The position numbers and the translations under genes were made by a program. From contig CM046333.1 in NCBI GenBank assembly GCA_025403435.1, positions 13,975,770-14,039,769 of the forward strand: DNA of 64,000 bases, in the 5' to 3' direction. The first letter of the stretch is position 1; each line of letters opens with the position of its first letter. Source of the stretch: Artocarpus heterophyllus (taxonomy: Eukaryota > Streptophyta > Magnoliopsida > Rosales > Moraceae). Positions 27,013 to 39,400 of the stretch are shown piece after piece. The notes beneath the pieces were generated by a model. That model made no database searches, was not told the origin of the DNA, and was given only the letters and a program-made list of their open reading frames with translations.

Positions 27013-27017
27013 TATAC

Positions 27018-27510
27018 AAAGGATGAAGCATTGGATGCCTTTAAAGTTTTCAAGGCTGAAGTAGAGAAACAATACAGAAAACAAATAAAGATTGTGAGAA
27101 CAGATAGAGGTGAAAAATATTATGGTAGATACACTGAGGATAGACACGCTCAAACGCTAATTAATATGGTTAGGAGTATGCAAAATAGCTCCAATCTTCC
27201 TAAGTCCTTGTGGACTGAAGCTCTTAAGACGGCTGTGTATATATTAAACCAAGTTCCGACCAAGGCTGTCCTAAAGACTCCATTTGAGTTATAGAAAGGT
27301 TAGAAACTGAGTTTATGACATATACGCATTTGAGGATGTCCGTCTGAAGTAAGAGTGTACAACTCACAAGAGAAGAAGCTAGATCCGATGACCATTAGTG
27401 GGTATTTCGTTGGATATGCCAAAAAGTCCAAAGGATATAGATTCTACTATCCAACTCACAACACTAGATTTGTGAAATCAAGGAACGCCAAGTTTCTTGA
27501 AGATTAGTAT
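27018..27510 (+). pseudogene. Copia integrase C-terminal part, broken
   Basis: Continues the integrase after the nested LTR ([17 protein letters not shown]). The sequence jumps from the region after [15 protein letters not shown] directly to NMVRSM. The part that normally carries the last catalytic acidic residue is therefore deleted. Several in-frame stops follow near 27292-27350, and the tail ends at a TAG near 27507. Confidence 0.75.
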
Positions 27511-27886
27511 GAGCGATTTATTTCGAAACATAGTTTCTAAAAGAAATCATACTAAAGGTAAACCATTTATATCAAGTGATAGGTTGATTATTGTTCATAA
27601 CACTCCTATAGTTCAACCGAGTATTGTGTAACCGATTGTTGAAATTCAACAAATTGCTGATAATAATCTAGAAGGCCAAGTTGCTTAAGAACCACTGGAA
27701 ACAATTGAGCAACAAGTTGAAAAACAGATTCCCCAAGAAAATGTTGACTAAACGTTAAGGAGATCTACTAGAGAAAGAAAATCAGCAATTTCTAGTAATT
27801 ATGTTGTGTATCTATAAGAATCAGACTACAACATTGGAGCCGAAAATGATCCCGAAACATTTTCACAAGCCATGAGTTGCTAAGAA

Positions 27887-28702
27887 TTGAAACTTTGGTA
27901 CGATGCTATGAAGGATGAGATGGATTCTATAGCATCTAATAGAGTCTGGGATCTTGTCGAGTTGCCTAATGGTGCAAAAGCCATAGGATGTAAATGGGTC
28001 TATAAAACAAAAAAAGATTCATTGGGCAACATCAAAAGATATAAGCCAAGACTCGTCGCCAAAGGGTTCACTCAGAAGGAAGGGATTGACTACAAGGAGA
28101 CCTTTTCTCCTGTATCTAAGAAAGATTCTCTCCGCATCATCTTAGCACTCGTTGCTCATTTTGACTTAGAGTTCCAACAAATGGATGTGAGAACAACATT
28201 TCTCAATGGTGAACTAGAGGAAGAGGTTTATATGAAACAACCAGAAGGATTCTCCTCTAGTAATGGTGAGCAATCGGTGTGTAAGCTTAAGAAACCCATA
28301 TATGGGTTGAAACAAGCCTCCCATCAGTAGTATTTAAAATTCCATGACGTGATCTCTTCATTTGGATTCGTAGAGAACATCATAGATCAATGTATATACC
28401 AGAAGGTCAGTGGAAGTAAAATTTGTTTCCTAGTTCAATATGTGGATGACATTCTACTTGCAACCAATGACAAGGGTATGCTACATAAGGTGAAACAATT
28501 TCTCTCTAAAAACTTTGACATGAAGGATATGGGTGATGCATCCTTTGTTATAGGCATTAAGATACATAGAAACAGATATAAAGACACTTTGGGTCTGTCT
28601 CAAGAGACCTATATCAACAAAGTTTTGGAGAGATTTCAAATGAAATGTTGTTCACCAAGTATAGCTCCAATTATGAAAGGGGACAGGTTCAATTTGAATT
28701 AG
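27887..28702 (+). pseudogene. Copia reverse transcriptase, one internal stop
   Basis: Recognisable RVT_2 domain: GCKWVYKTKKDS, RLVAKGFTQKEGIDY, FSPVSKKDSLR, then the catalytic YVDD at 28439-28450. A TAG at 28328-28330 interrupts an otherwise continuous frame, and the frame is lost after 28702 before RNase H. The core aspartates are still present. Confidence 0.85.
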
Positions 28703-28875
28703 TGCCCGAAAAATGACCTTGAAAGAGAACAGATGCCAACATTCCATATGCTTCAGCTGTTGGAAGCCTTATGTATGCTCAGGTTTGTATAAGACTTAAT
28801 ATTGCATTCACTGTAGGAATATTAGGCAGATATCAAAGTAATCTAGGATCAGACCACTAGAAAACTGCAAAGAAG

Positions 28876-29418
28876 GTGATGAGATACCTTCAAGGTACCA
28901 AAGACTACATGCTTTTGTACAGACAGAGTGATAATTTGGAAGTCATTGGCTACTCTAACTCTGACTTTGCTAACTGCATTGATTCATGGAAATCAACTTC
29001 CGGATACATTTTCATGCTAGCTGGTAGGGTTGTTTCATGGAGGAGTGCCAAGCAAACTTTGACTTCTACTTCTACTATGGAGGCCGAGTTTGTATCTTGT
29101 TTTGAGGCTACCTTGCATGGTGTATGGATCAAGAGTTTCATTTCTGGGCTTAGGATTGTGGATTCTATCTCTAGGCCATTGAGAATATTTTGTGACAATT
29201 TAGCTACTGTTTTTATGGCTAAAAAGAACAAGAGTAGTAGTCAAAGCAAACACATCGACATCAAGTATCTAGCCATAAGGGAGCGTATTAAGGATAAAAC
29301 AGTGGTCATTGAGCACATAAGCACTGAATTGATGATTGCCGATCCTTTAACTAAAGGCATGCCACCAGTAAAATTTAGGGATCATGTGGATAGAATGGGA
29401 CTTAGTTCTTTTATGTAA
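28876..29418 (+). pseudogene. Copia RNase H domain
   Basis: Open for 180 codons: YSNSDFANCIDSWKSTSGY, STMEAEFVS, KHIDIKYLAIRERI. This is the C-terminal RNase H region of Copia polyproteins, ending at a TAA before the polypurine tract. It lies in a different frame from the reverse transcriptase, so it is cut off from the polyprotein. Confidence 0.85.
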
Positions 29419-29670
29419 TTTGTTGTACTTTGTAGTGAAACTCTATATTTATGATATTTTCTCATTTCAACTTCAGTTAAGTGCACATCTTTTTTTCTGA
29501 GAAATATCAGTAAAGTTTGGACCTAGAATAAATATAAGATTTGTTCATAAGATACATGGGCAATTTTTAAGAGACAAGATATATTGTAATACATGGAAGA
29601 TAATACTCGTCATTTAGATGACCTATCGTCATGATTCATGTTGTAATAGTTGATGAGATGTATGGGCCAA

Positions 29671-29679
29671 GTGGGAGAA
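29671..29679 (+). other. Polypurine tract of the Copia element
   Basis: GTGGGAGAA immediately before the 3' LTR is the usual plus-strand primer position in plant Copia elements. Confidence 0.75.
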
Positions 29680-30025
29680 TGTTAGACCCTTGATTGGCCC
29701 ACTTGGAATGTTCAAAATGAATGTTAACCGACGTGCGGTTATTGGGGCAATTAACCACCCTCAACTGTATATAAACCATGTGATGGTCACAATTTAATGT
29801 GTGAATTCCGTTTCTTTGGTCCCTGGGTATACAAACAATTAAGCAAAATCATTACACCATTAGGATAAGTTTGTGAGTGCTCAGAAAAAAGTCCAAAAAC
29901 CAGTGTCAAAAAATTTCTCATTTCGACCCGAAATTACACGACAATGGCAAGAGGTATTATGCGATTCCTTTACTTCCGCTTTTATGAATTCAATTGGTTG
30001 TTATATGTGTTAGATACAACCTACA
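29680..30025 (+). repeat. 3' LTR of the Copia element
   Basis: Begins TGTTAGACCCTTGATTGG, matches the 5' LTR, and ends CTACA just before the AGTAC target duplication. Confidence 0.85.
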
Positions 30026-30368
30026 AGTACTAGATGTCCAATTCTAATTGAGATTCACCTACTTTGGAATCATTACTACATGTTTACCAATCTATATATA
30101 TAAGTGCATCATATATCACGTTTTTGAATCTTCCCGTGATTGTGTCCCAAATTCAGCTTGAAACGAGATCGATCTATTTTACTTTTGTCTGCCAAATTTT
30201 TGTGCACTACCAAGTACTAGAATTAAGGCATCCTTGAACCTTTGAAATTATTATGATCAAATGTTAGTGCTAGGTGGTCCGACTTTTTAAAGACACTATA
30301 TATTGGATTTGGTTGAAAAGAGAACAATCTCCGTCGTGGTCCTCTTTCACATCATACGACAATATTAC

Positions 30369-30402
<34 letters not shown>

Positions 30403-30783
30403 TATCATTGCTATGTATTCCGTCATAATACAAATGTGGAAGAGAGAAGAGAGAGAGAAAAAAAAGGGAAATTGTTTTCACATCAAATAAGTCTATATTT
30501 CTAGCATGAACACGAATTAATTTATCGGATGTAACTGAATGTATGATTATTAGTAGCTATGTCTGGGGCATATATGAAAAAGGTTACGTACATAAATGGT
30601 ACTCTTATGCCAGTGACATTCAGTGACGACGTTTGGCATTTACATAAAAAAGTTCATCTACCCATAAAGGAAATGCAGCTTTCGAGTGCCAAGACGAGGG
30701 GCTATGATCGATCTAGCTAAAGCTGCAAGCCTGCAATTGTGGTATATAATTAGTAGAAAGCAAGTTAGCACTAACTATAGTTA

Positions 30784-30925
30784 GAGCATATTCTAAAAGG
30801 CGTTTAAAAAGTGAGTTAAAACTATAAGTATTGTAGTATGTGAAAGCTTTACATCGTAGTATATATTTATTTTACACTGTAGCATATGAAAGTTTTAACT
30901 TGTTAAATCAAAATTGATAAGTTGA
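30784..30925. mobile_element. Probable MITE remnant
   Basis: AT-rich sequence with words TGTAGTATGTGAAAGCTTTAC and GTAGCATATGAAAGTTTTAAC arranged as in the element at 51220-51380. Ends are degraded. Confidence 0.4.
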
Positions 30926-32830
30926 AACTTTGTTTGTCGTACACCACGTAAATTGATATATTCAATCGACAAACGTATGGATCAAATTCTTTTTGACTTG
31001 TGGTCGTGGAGGCATGAGGACAATATAAATGATCTCCTTTTGTTCATTTGGCAAAAATAATAAAATAATAATAATATATTTGTTTTGAATTTTCGTATTT
31101 GATAGAACTGCTCTCCAATATGATACTATACATTTGTAGTGCTTATAAATTGATATATATTATTTTTGTGTCAAATTTATCACTTTATATGTCAAATTTT
31201 AGGAATCACTTGTTATTGGTGTTAGCTTTTTTATTTAATAATTACAATATAATTGTTTTTTTAATTATTTTAAAATTAAAAGTTTATTTTATAATTTTTT
31301 AACTTGACTAATAATTATGACAAAAAATAAACGTAACATTACCGTTATGCATTAATTAAAATATAAAATGGAACAAAGTACAATCGTTATTTTCATTTTC
31401 CCCCTCAAATAAAGCATTCACATTGGCCTTCAGTGGTCATAATAATGAATAATGGAATAATCAATATAGACTTTTATTGAATCAAAGGGGACCAATACAT
31501 TGGAAACAAAGTCATTTCAAGGCCACAAAAAAAAAAAAAAAAAAAAAAGGAGGCCAAAGTCATTTCATGGCAAACCTTACTCCACAAGTGTCTCTTTTTC
31601 TCTCTCTTAAGTCTAAGTGGACATTCACATACCTTTTCCAGCATTTCTATATCATCATCCAAATGATGCCTTTGCTTTATTCACATGACCACTCCCAACT
31701 TCATTGGTTTCCATTAAAGTCCTTCATCTATAAGTCCAATTTTACATAGTTCTATCACTTTAATTATTGGTATTCAAATACTTTGGTATCTCATTGTTAT
31801 AATTTGCCAATCCCTTGACTACTTTTTCTAATCCATTATATTCATGTTACCACATCATGGAATTTAGATCCTGAGATCAATTTTGTACCTGTTCTAATTT
31901 TCAAAATGGTACATATAATGGCCGAACATGAAATAAAATACTTACCTTTAGGACAGAGATAATCTCATTTCTTTTACCTGAAAATCCATATAACCTTCAT
32001 TAATGTATGCAACAATATTATTCTACCTTATTTAACTATCATTTAGAGTTAAGTGCACTTTGCTCTAAATATTTTAAACTTTGGGAAACCTGTGCGAGCT
32101 GATTATTTCATCCTTAATCAATTTCCTTCAAGAAAAACCTAGCAAAAAAAGGAAAGAAAAAGAAAGAAAGAAATTCCTCCAAAAAACAATATGAATTCAA
32201 GAAAGCTAGGCCACCCACTTTTACTTTATTATTTTAAGGTCATTTTCTTTTCTTGGTTTTATGATTGTCAATCACTGATTTACAATTATGGACTAGTAAA
32301 TTATTGATTAACATTGATTTATTGATGATTGATATTAATCCAATTTGTGATAAACTATCAAGTCAATCAATGATAAACCAACAATTAATTAAATATCACT
32401 CACAAATCAGTCCAGCACAGATTAACCAATATTTGTAGAAGTGACCTTTTTCTAATTTAACAAAACTTGAGTAATTTATTTTAAAAAATTAAAAAAAGCA
32501 CTTAAAACTTATAAGAATTCATACTTATGCATTGATAAAATTAGTTAACCAATATCTATTTTTCAATGCCTTTCTATCTCTAGTAACCATTTAATTATAT
32601 TGGACAGCCAAATCTGTCGGACCACTGTCCATGCATGAATCAAATAATTATGTAACAATTTTTCGATCGTAGTATCATTTGCTAATTAAGAACCTCTCTT
32701 CAGTGTGTTATAGTTATATAAATGTGTTTGTATTATATATGTAGATACTTTATATATATTGGTTTTTTATATTAAAATATCCATTGTGAGAGTTCATCAT
32801 TTATTAAAAAAAAGTTGCATACATATATAT

Positions 32831-32873
<43 letters not shown>

Positions 32874-33351
32874 GGACAGGAACATATGACGTACGTAAGG
32901 AAAACATAAGGGTGTAAGGACATTACAATAGTCTTTAACGTACTTGGTCGATGAACAATCGAGAAACCAACCTTGTGATCATGACTTCCCTCACAGGTTG
33001 TGGTTTCCCAAGTTTACTGGGACATATGATGGCCAAAATTTGTCCACTATTGCCTTTTCATTTCCTATTTTCTAGCACGAAGAAGAACTTATTTCAAGGG
33101 ACTATTTATGCACTATATCACCATATCTCTTATGCTGGCACTAAAGGATTAGTGTTAAACGGTAGGGCATAGCAGACTGCAATACCAACACTAGCTGGCG
33201 CAGCCCAAAAACTCTTTTGTAGCGGGAGCACTTTAAAGAAATTAAAAATAACAGTTTATTGAATGGAGATGGAGTTGTATCTTTCCGTTACGAGTGAGCA
33301 CGCATTTGTAGATTTTATAAGTTTTCTTATAAATTAAGGATACAACAACTA

Positions 33352-34012
33352 GGAACGGAGCTAAGTCAAGCCGTCCCTCCCGCAAGCTTGTGGGTTTTCT
33401 TCGAAATTTTTTTTCTATGCCCCTAGGCCTAAGTATTCTTTAAAAATTTGAATGAAAATTCAAATCGTTAATAATGTAATCCCTTATTTGTTCCCTTAAT
33501 TTTTTATTACAACTTTCACATAAAATTTATTAAAGATTTATATTATACCCTAAATTTTGATTTTAAGTATGCATGTTTCAAACTTAAAATTTTAAATTAA
33601 AAAAACAACTATATTCTTAAATAAATTTACAATTTTCTTAGACTCTAAAGTTTTAAAATTAAATTAAACTCTATTAACAATATTAGTTCATTTAAAAAGA
33701 AAGAAATCATACTTTAAAAAAAGTGAAATAAAAAAATATAAATAGATAAATGAAGGTAAAAAATTATTGAATTGTGATTTTAGTTAAAAGTTTTATTCAA
33801 TTCACACTTCTTGAAAAAAAAAATTCTTGACTAAACCTCTGGTTTAAACATATTTCAATTATTTAATGGGACATGTTTACAATTTTTCCTGTAAAATAGA
33901 AACATATATATATATATATATATAAAAGATTCTTCAAAAACTTTATAAATAAAAATTTAAATTTTAAAATTGATCATGAGCCATCATTCAATTCTATGTG
34001 GCTCTGCCACAG
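33352..34012. mobile_element. Possible non-autonomous hAT-like element
   Basis: Starts with GGAACGGAGC and ends with GTGGCTCTGCCAC, resembling the GGAGCC/GGCTCC ends of the two intronic hAT MITEs in this window. The interior is AT-rich with a (TA)n tract. No clear 8-bp target duplication was found. Confidence 0.4.
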
Positions 34013-35388
34013 CTAGGTATAAATATGCATAGTATACGTATGTATGTATATTATGATAATATCCAATAATTTTTTGATGGAAAATAATAGTATAAAATAA
34101 TAATATCGTGGTCGGTTCTAGCATATATAAAGCAAAGTGGAGTAAATATATTACTATTTTCTGCACCCTTTTTTTTATTCCCTTTTCCCTAATATTCCAG
34201 GTACGTACGTAAAAAGTAATATATCATTCCAAGTTTTTTAGCCAAGCAAAAAATAATCGAAAGAAAAGGGAGACAAAACCGTGCGGATTCTTCGAGGTGG
34301 ACAATTAATATATATTTGAATTATGTGAATTTTCATCTCATCTTTCTTTTGCAAGGATATGTTCTTTCATCTTTGTTAGCGCTTAGAAGTATAAATATAA
34401 GAATAAAAATTTCTACGTCGTACAAGCACAATGCACATTTGTAACACACACTTAGCGTAGGGATACGTTTCGCAAGTCAAATAAAAGAGTATGACGGAGT
34501 ACTAATAACCCGAGATCAATTTGGCCAAAATTAATTTAGCAAAAAAAGAAAAAAAAGGCTAACAAGGTGTTTAGAAGAGTATTAAACCATAAAGCTTATG
34601 CATGTTACAGTTTAAAGCTCTAATAAGCTACAGTTCTCAAACTCAAACAGATAATTTAAACTATTTTTCCAAGCACACTATACAATTAAAAGTGTTCCTC
34701 TTAGCTTCAATAATCCGGATTTTCCATTTATTATAATTAATCACACATTAAATAAACAGATGCATGCCTTGTCATGGACTTGATTATTATTAGCGTGTGT
34801 GTCTACATGTGATTAACATTTCTTAAGTAGCTATATGCTCTCACGCATGTGTATATAATATATACACACGCACATAAATGTGAGGAATTAGCACAAGTTT
34901 GAGCATACTCATGCGTCATATATTCATCAGCAATAGCACCATGATAATAAGTTAAATAAAAAAAAAATCTATGATAATTTTGTGATGTCATTAATTTTGG
35001 AGGGAGAAGATCGTCAAATTTGTAAAAGATGGACTTATAGAAAGATAGCACTTATTCTTAATCATGTTTATCCCATTCAGTTAATGCAGGCATGCATGTT
35101 GGGGATTAGTGGTGAGCAGGACAATTACCATGATCTTTTGTTCAAGTCGCCAAAAGGAGGCGAAAAGAAAGGGTTGTAATCCCTTTAGTATCGAATCATT
35201 TGCAGAGAGAGGGCCAAAAGAAAGGGTTTAATTATTTTTATAATAAATCAAGCAATTCCACAGCAAAAGAATTATTATTTAATTGAAATATCGCCAAAAG
35301 GTGAGCAGTAACAAACCTGTTTTTAACCCCTTTAGTTAATGGCTCTCAATATTCATCGTCTCTCCGCGTAAATAATATCTTCATAGAA

Positions 35389-35427
<39 letters not shown>

Positions 35428-36376
35428 CGATGGCTTAGTTAGTGCATTTGACAAACTAATTAGAATTGAAAATTTTGGTTTGAAAACTGTAGTACGTAAA
35501 AGTTTTACGTTGTCTTTTAGTTTTTACTGTAGTTGTTAGCAATGTTAAGATTTTTACATTAGTTGTTGACAGCGTTGTATTGTAGTTGGTTTCCTGTTAA
35601 TAATAAAATAATAATTAGTGAAATCATAGGAAGTTATATACTGTGAAATCATCCCGAAATTAGTGTTTTAAACATTCATGTAATAGTTAAAATGGATTCC
35701 TTTAAACATCTGGACACCAGTATATATGCTTTTCAACTTTTGTGATATTGAGTCGGTGGTAGCCTTTTTTTTCTCCCTTTTCCTTCACTTGCTTGTCGAC
35801 ATTGATCAATTCATCGTATCTATTTTATTTTAAATACTAATAATTGATCATATAATGATTGAATTACCATATATTTCGGTCGATGAATATTATGAAGATG
35901 TCATAAATAGCAATATCTCATTAAATAAAATAAGAGTACAATTAACTCATAGATTCAATTAATTCATTATGTTAAAAAATAAGAATGAGAGTTAGTATGC
36001 ACGTCTAACATTATTCATGTACATACTAATTTCTTTGCAAACAATTATTTATCTACAAACATCTTATTAATTTATAACTCGAATCTACAGCTATAAGATG
36101 ACTCTTACTTCAATCAATATATATTCTTTGGAAAAGACTAATCTGTGAATAATTGAAAAATAAATAATTCTATATCCATCCACATATATATAGATGCAAT
36201 CAAAATTATTTTGTGATGGTAACGCGCACCGGCCAATACCCTTTTTTTTTGTTTTTTGTTTTATAAAAGCACTTGCAAAAAATTCGTATATATATAATCC
36301 ATATATTTACATTTTTTATGCAATGAAAGTGATGCATAATATGTACAAACTCTTTCCTTTTGGAGCTAATATGCAT

Positions 36377-36385
36377 TATATATAA
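36377..36385 (+). promoter_or_regulatory. TATA-like element of the group 2 sulfate transporter
   Basis: TATATATAAA about 60 bases before the ATG. If this is the true TATA box, the transcript would start around 36405-36420, at or inside the miR395-like site. A second TATA-like run at 36286-36300 would give a longer leader that includes the whole site. Confidence 0.4.
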
Positions 36386-36395
36386 ACAGTAATTC

Positions 36396-36400
36396 GAGAC
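36396..36400 (+). promoter_or_regulatory. GAGAC, core of the sulfur-responsive element (SURE)
   Basis: GAGAC is the published SURE core of Arabidopsis sulfate transporter promoters. Five bases occur often by chance; only the location makes it notable. Confidence 0.25.
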
Positions 36401-36401
36401 A

Positions 36402-36422
36402 CAGTTCTCCCAAACACTTCAA
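36402..36422 (+). promoter_or_regulatory. miR395-type target site in the 5' leader
   Basis: The leader reads CAGTTCTCCCAAACACTTCA plus one A, ending 21 bases before the ATG. It is complementary to plant miR395 (CTGAAGTGTTTGGGGGAACT plus C) at 18 of 21 positions, with one further G:U pair and mismatches only at the two ends. Positions around the expected cleavage site (miRNA 10-11) pair. miR395 is known to target group 2 SULTR genes and ATP sulfurylases under sulfur starvation. Confidence 0.8.
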
Positions 36423-36443
36423 AACAACATTCACCAAGCTAAC

Positions 36444-39400
36444 ATGGGTTCTCTTCCGACGGCATCGACTCCAGCGACGACATACGGCGCGGCCGTGGAG
36501 CTCCAACAGCTGGATGTCATTGAGGATCATGAGCACGGCCAGATCAGAAGAGCTGATCACGACTGGCTGCTCAACTCTCCTGAGCCACCCTCTCTGTTTG
36601 GGGAGCTTTTTTCTTCCATCAAACACACCATCTTTCCTAAACAAAACAACAGTAAGCAAAACAAGTCTGGCACAACTCCTTCATCATCAGGGCGCCTTTT
36701 GGCCTTGTTGTTTGCTCTTTTCCCAATCCTCAGATGGGGAAGGAACTACAAGGCCTTCAAGTTCAAACACGACTTGTTGGCCGGTTTAACTCTCGCTAGT
36801 CTTAGCATTCCACAGGTGAATTTTATATTTATCTTTTTATTTGCCTCATCCTATTAGTTCAGTCACGTCTTTTACTTTTAAATTTTTTTTAAACAATTAA
36901 AATGACATTTTGAACTCTGTGGTCTTTTGCAGAGTATTGGATATGCAAATTTAGCGAAACTCGAGCCTCAGTACGGCCTTTGTAAGTCTCTAATATTCCC
37001 GGCCGCTTGATCATTATGACTTTAACAATACTACTTTCACTTCATTTTTTATTAATCTGTATGTTAAATTTAGATTTTGTTTGATCATCATATATTAGAC
37101 ACAAGCGTCGTGCCACCTCTAATTTATGCACTAATGGGAAGCTCAAGAGAAATAGCCATTGGACCAGTGGCTGTGGTCTCATTGCTTCTCTCTTCCTTAG
37201 TAACGGAAATGCAAGACCCTGCCGCCGATCCTCGCGCCTACACAAGGCTTGTTTTCACCGGTCACTTTCTTCGCCGGAATTTTTCAAATTGCCTTTGGAT
37301 TCTTCAGGTATTTATGCTGTCGAAACAAAATTTCATCCGACACTAATTCAACCCAAAAAATCCACCCAACATATATACTATTTTATTAATTTGATATATA
37401 TTCTTTTTTTTTTTTTTGCTTCATGAAAGTGGTTGAAATTATTACTTGAGTTGTCTCTTACATGACTTTGCAGGTTGGGTTTTTTAATTGATTTTCTGTC
37501 ACATGCTGCGATTGTTGGGTTCATGGCCGGTGCAGCCATTGTTATTGGGCTACAGCAACTGAAAGGTCTAATTGGGATCACCCACTTCACCTACAAAACT
37601 GATGTTGTCTCTGTCTTGAAGTCCGTTTTCAAATCCTTTGTTGATGAGCCAGTATGTGATCTTTATTTGCCAGAGTTAATTTTACTAATTATAATACCAT
37701 TTAGAAATTATGTCACAAGATCCAAAATTAACAAACTATTGGTAAGTTTCACATTCATGTCATTTAAAAAATTGAAAAAAAGAAAAAAAATTATTTAATT
37801 TGAGAATAAAACAAAATTATGTACGTCACATATTTGTCTAAATTGTTCCTTTTTTGATTAAATTATAGTGGCACTCTCTTAACATCGTCATCGGTTGCTC
37901 ATTCCTAATCTTTCTCTTAGTTGCACGGCATATTGTAAGTCATAAATTTTTCTTTTTTTATAAATTATGTTTCTTAATAATTGATTAAAGCCCATTTAAT
38001 TTTTTAATTAATTAATTAATTATTCAGGGTAGAGGAAATAAAAAGCTGTTTTGGGTACCGGCAATTGCTCCACTATTATCAGTGATACTATCCACTCTGA
38101 TAGTGTACTTAACAAAAGCTGATAAGCATGGAGTGAAAATAGTTAAACACATCCACGGAGGCCTGCATCCCAGCTCCCTTCATCAGTTGCAGCTCAAGGG
38201 CCCACATGTTGCACAAACAGCCAAAGCAGGACTCATTTGTGCTATTATTGCACTCACCGTGAGTTATTGTTATTATTATTATTATTTTCAAATTTTTGGC
38301 TTTATATTTTAATTAACCTTCTGACCTGTATATTAATGTTTGCATCATTAATAATTTGATCATCAGGAGGCAATTGCTGTTGGTCGATCCTTTGCTTCCA
38401 TCAAAGGATACCATCTTGATGGGGAACACAGAAATGTTAGCCATGGGATTTATGAACCTTGCAGGATCTCTAACTTCTTGCTATGTAGCCACCGGTAATT
38501 GAGGGTTTTTTTCTTTTCTTTTCTTTTTTTTCTTTCACTTGCAAGGCAATAGGGACGGTTTGGATTGATTCTAAACAATGGTGGAGCCTGAAAAGTTTTT
38601 CAGCGGGGACACAACACAAAAAAAATATATATATAGATATAATATTTTATTAAATAGAAACATAGTTACATATTTTAAGGATGAAGTGGAGAGAGGACCA
38701 TGATTTTTCTTATAAAATGAGGACACATACCTCAATTATTTTGTGCCTTACAAAATAAAGAACAATCTATGATTTTTGAAACATTTTATGGGCAAAAATT
38801 TAAGGTTCAAAAATTAGGGAGAGGCACATGTCCCACTCATTTACACATGCTCCGTCACATATTCTAAAACCTCTAAAAGCACTTTTGCAAATAATTTTGA
38901 GAAATAGAAAAAGAAAACCTAATACACAGCTAACTAAAGGTGATCTTAACTGATGCTGGATTAAAAAAAAAACTGTTACATAGTTAATTAAGAAATATAC
39001 CTGACATTTTTAGTCTTGTGTTTTGGTGATGGTTCAATTATAAATTAGTTGATGAATGATGATTATAATGTGGTGCATGCATTCATCAGGTTCATTCTCA
39101 AGAACGGCGGTGAATTTCAGCGCAGGATGTGAGACGGTGGTATCGAACATAGTGATGGCGGTGACAGTGTTTGTGTCGCTGCAGTTGTTAACAAAGCTCT
39201 TGTACTACACTCCCATGACCATCCTGGCTTCAGTAATCTTGTCAGCTCTTCCTGGACTCATCGACATCAAAGAAGCGCTTCACATCTGGAAACTCGACAA
39301 ACTCGATTTCCTCGCTTGCATTGGCGCTTTCTTTGGAGTCTTGTTCGCCTCCGTGGAGATCGGCCTTCTCATAGCGGTAAATAATAATAATAATAATTAA

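Larger units (their letters stand above)
21807..30025 (+). mobile_element. Copia LTR retrotransposon, complete but decayed, with nested insertion
   Basis: Bounded by LTRs 21807-22146 and 29680-30025 and by a 5-bp target duplication AGTAC (21802-21806, 30026-30030). The order gag, protease, integrase, reverse transcriptase, RNase H is that of Ty1/Copia. All domains carry stops or frame breaks. By eye the alignable LTR parts (about 310 bases) differ at about 24 positions, about 20 of them transitions, so the insertion is not recent. A solo LTR at 24980-27012 splits the integrase. Confidence 0.9.
30031..36370. other. Intergenic region upstream of the group 2 sulfate transporter
   Basis: No gene supported. 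Contains microsatellites (TA)n near 30370-30401, (CA)n/(TA)n near 32824-32870, (TA)n near 33905-33924 and 35389-35425, a pure A run at about 31527-31548, and MITE-like remnants listed separately. The last 1-2 kb presumably carries the promoter of the gene at 36444. Confidence 0.6.
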
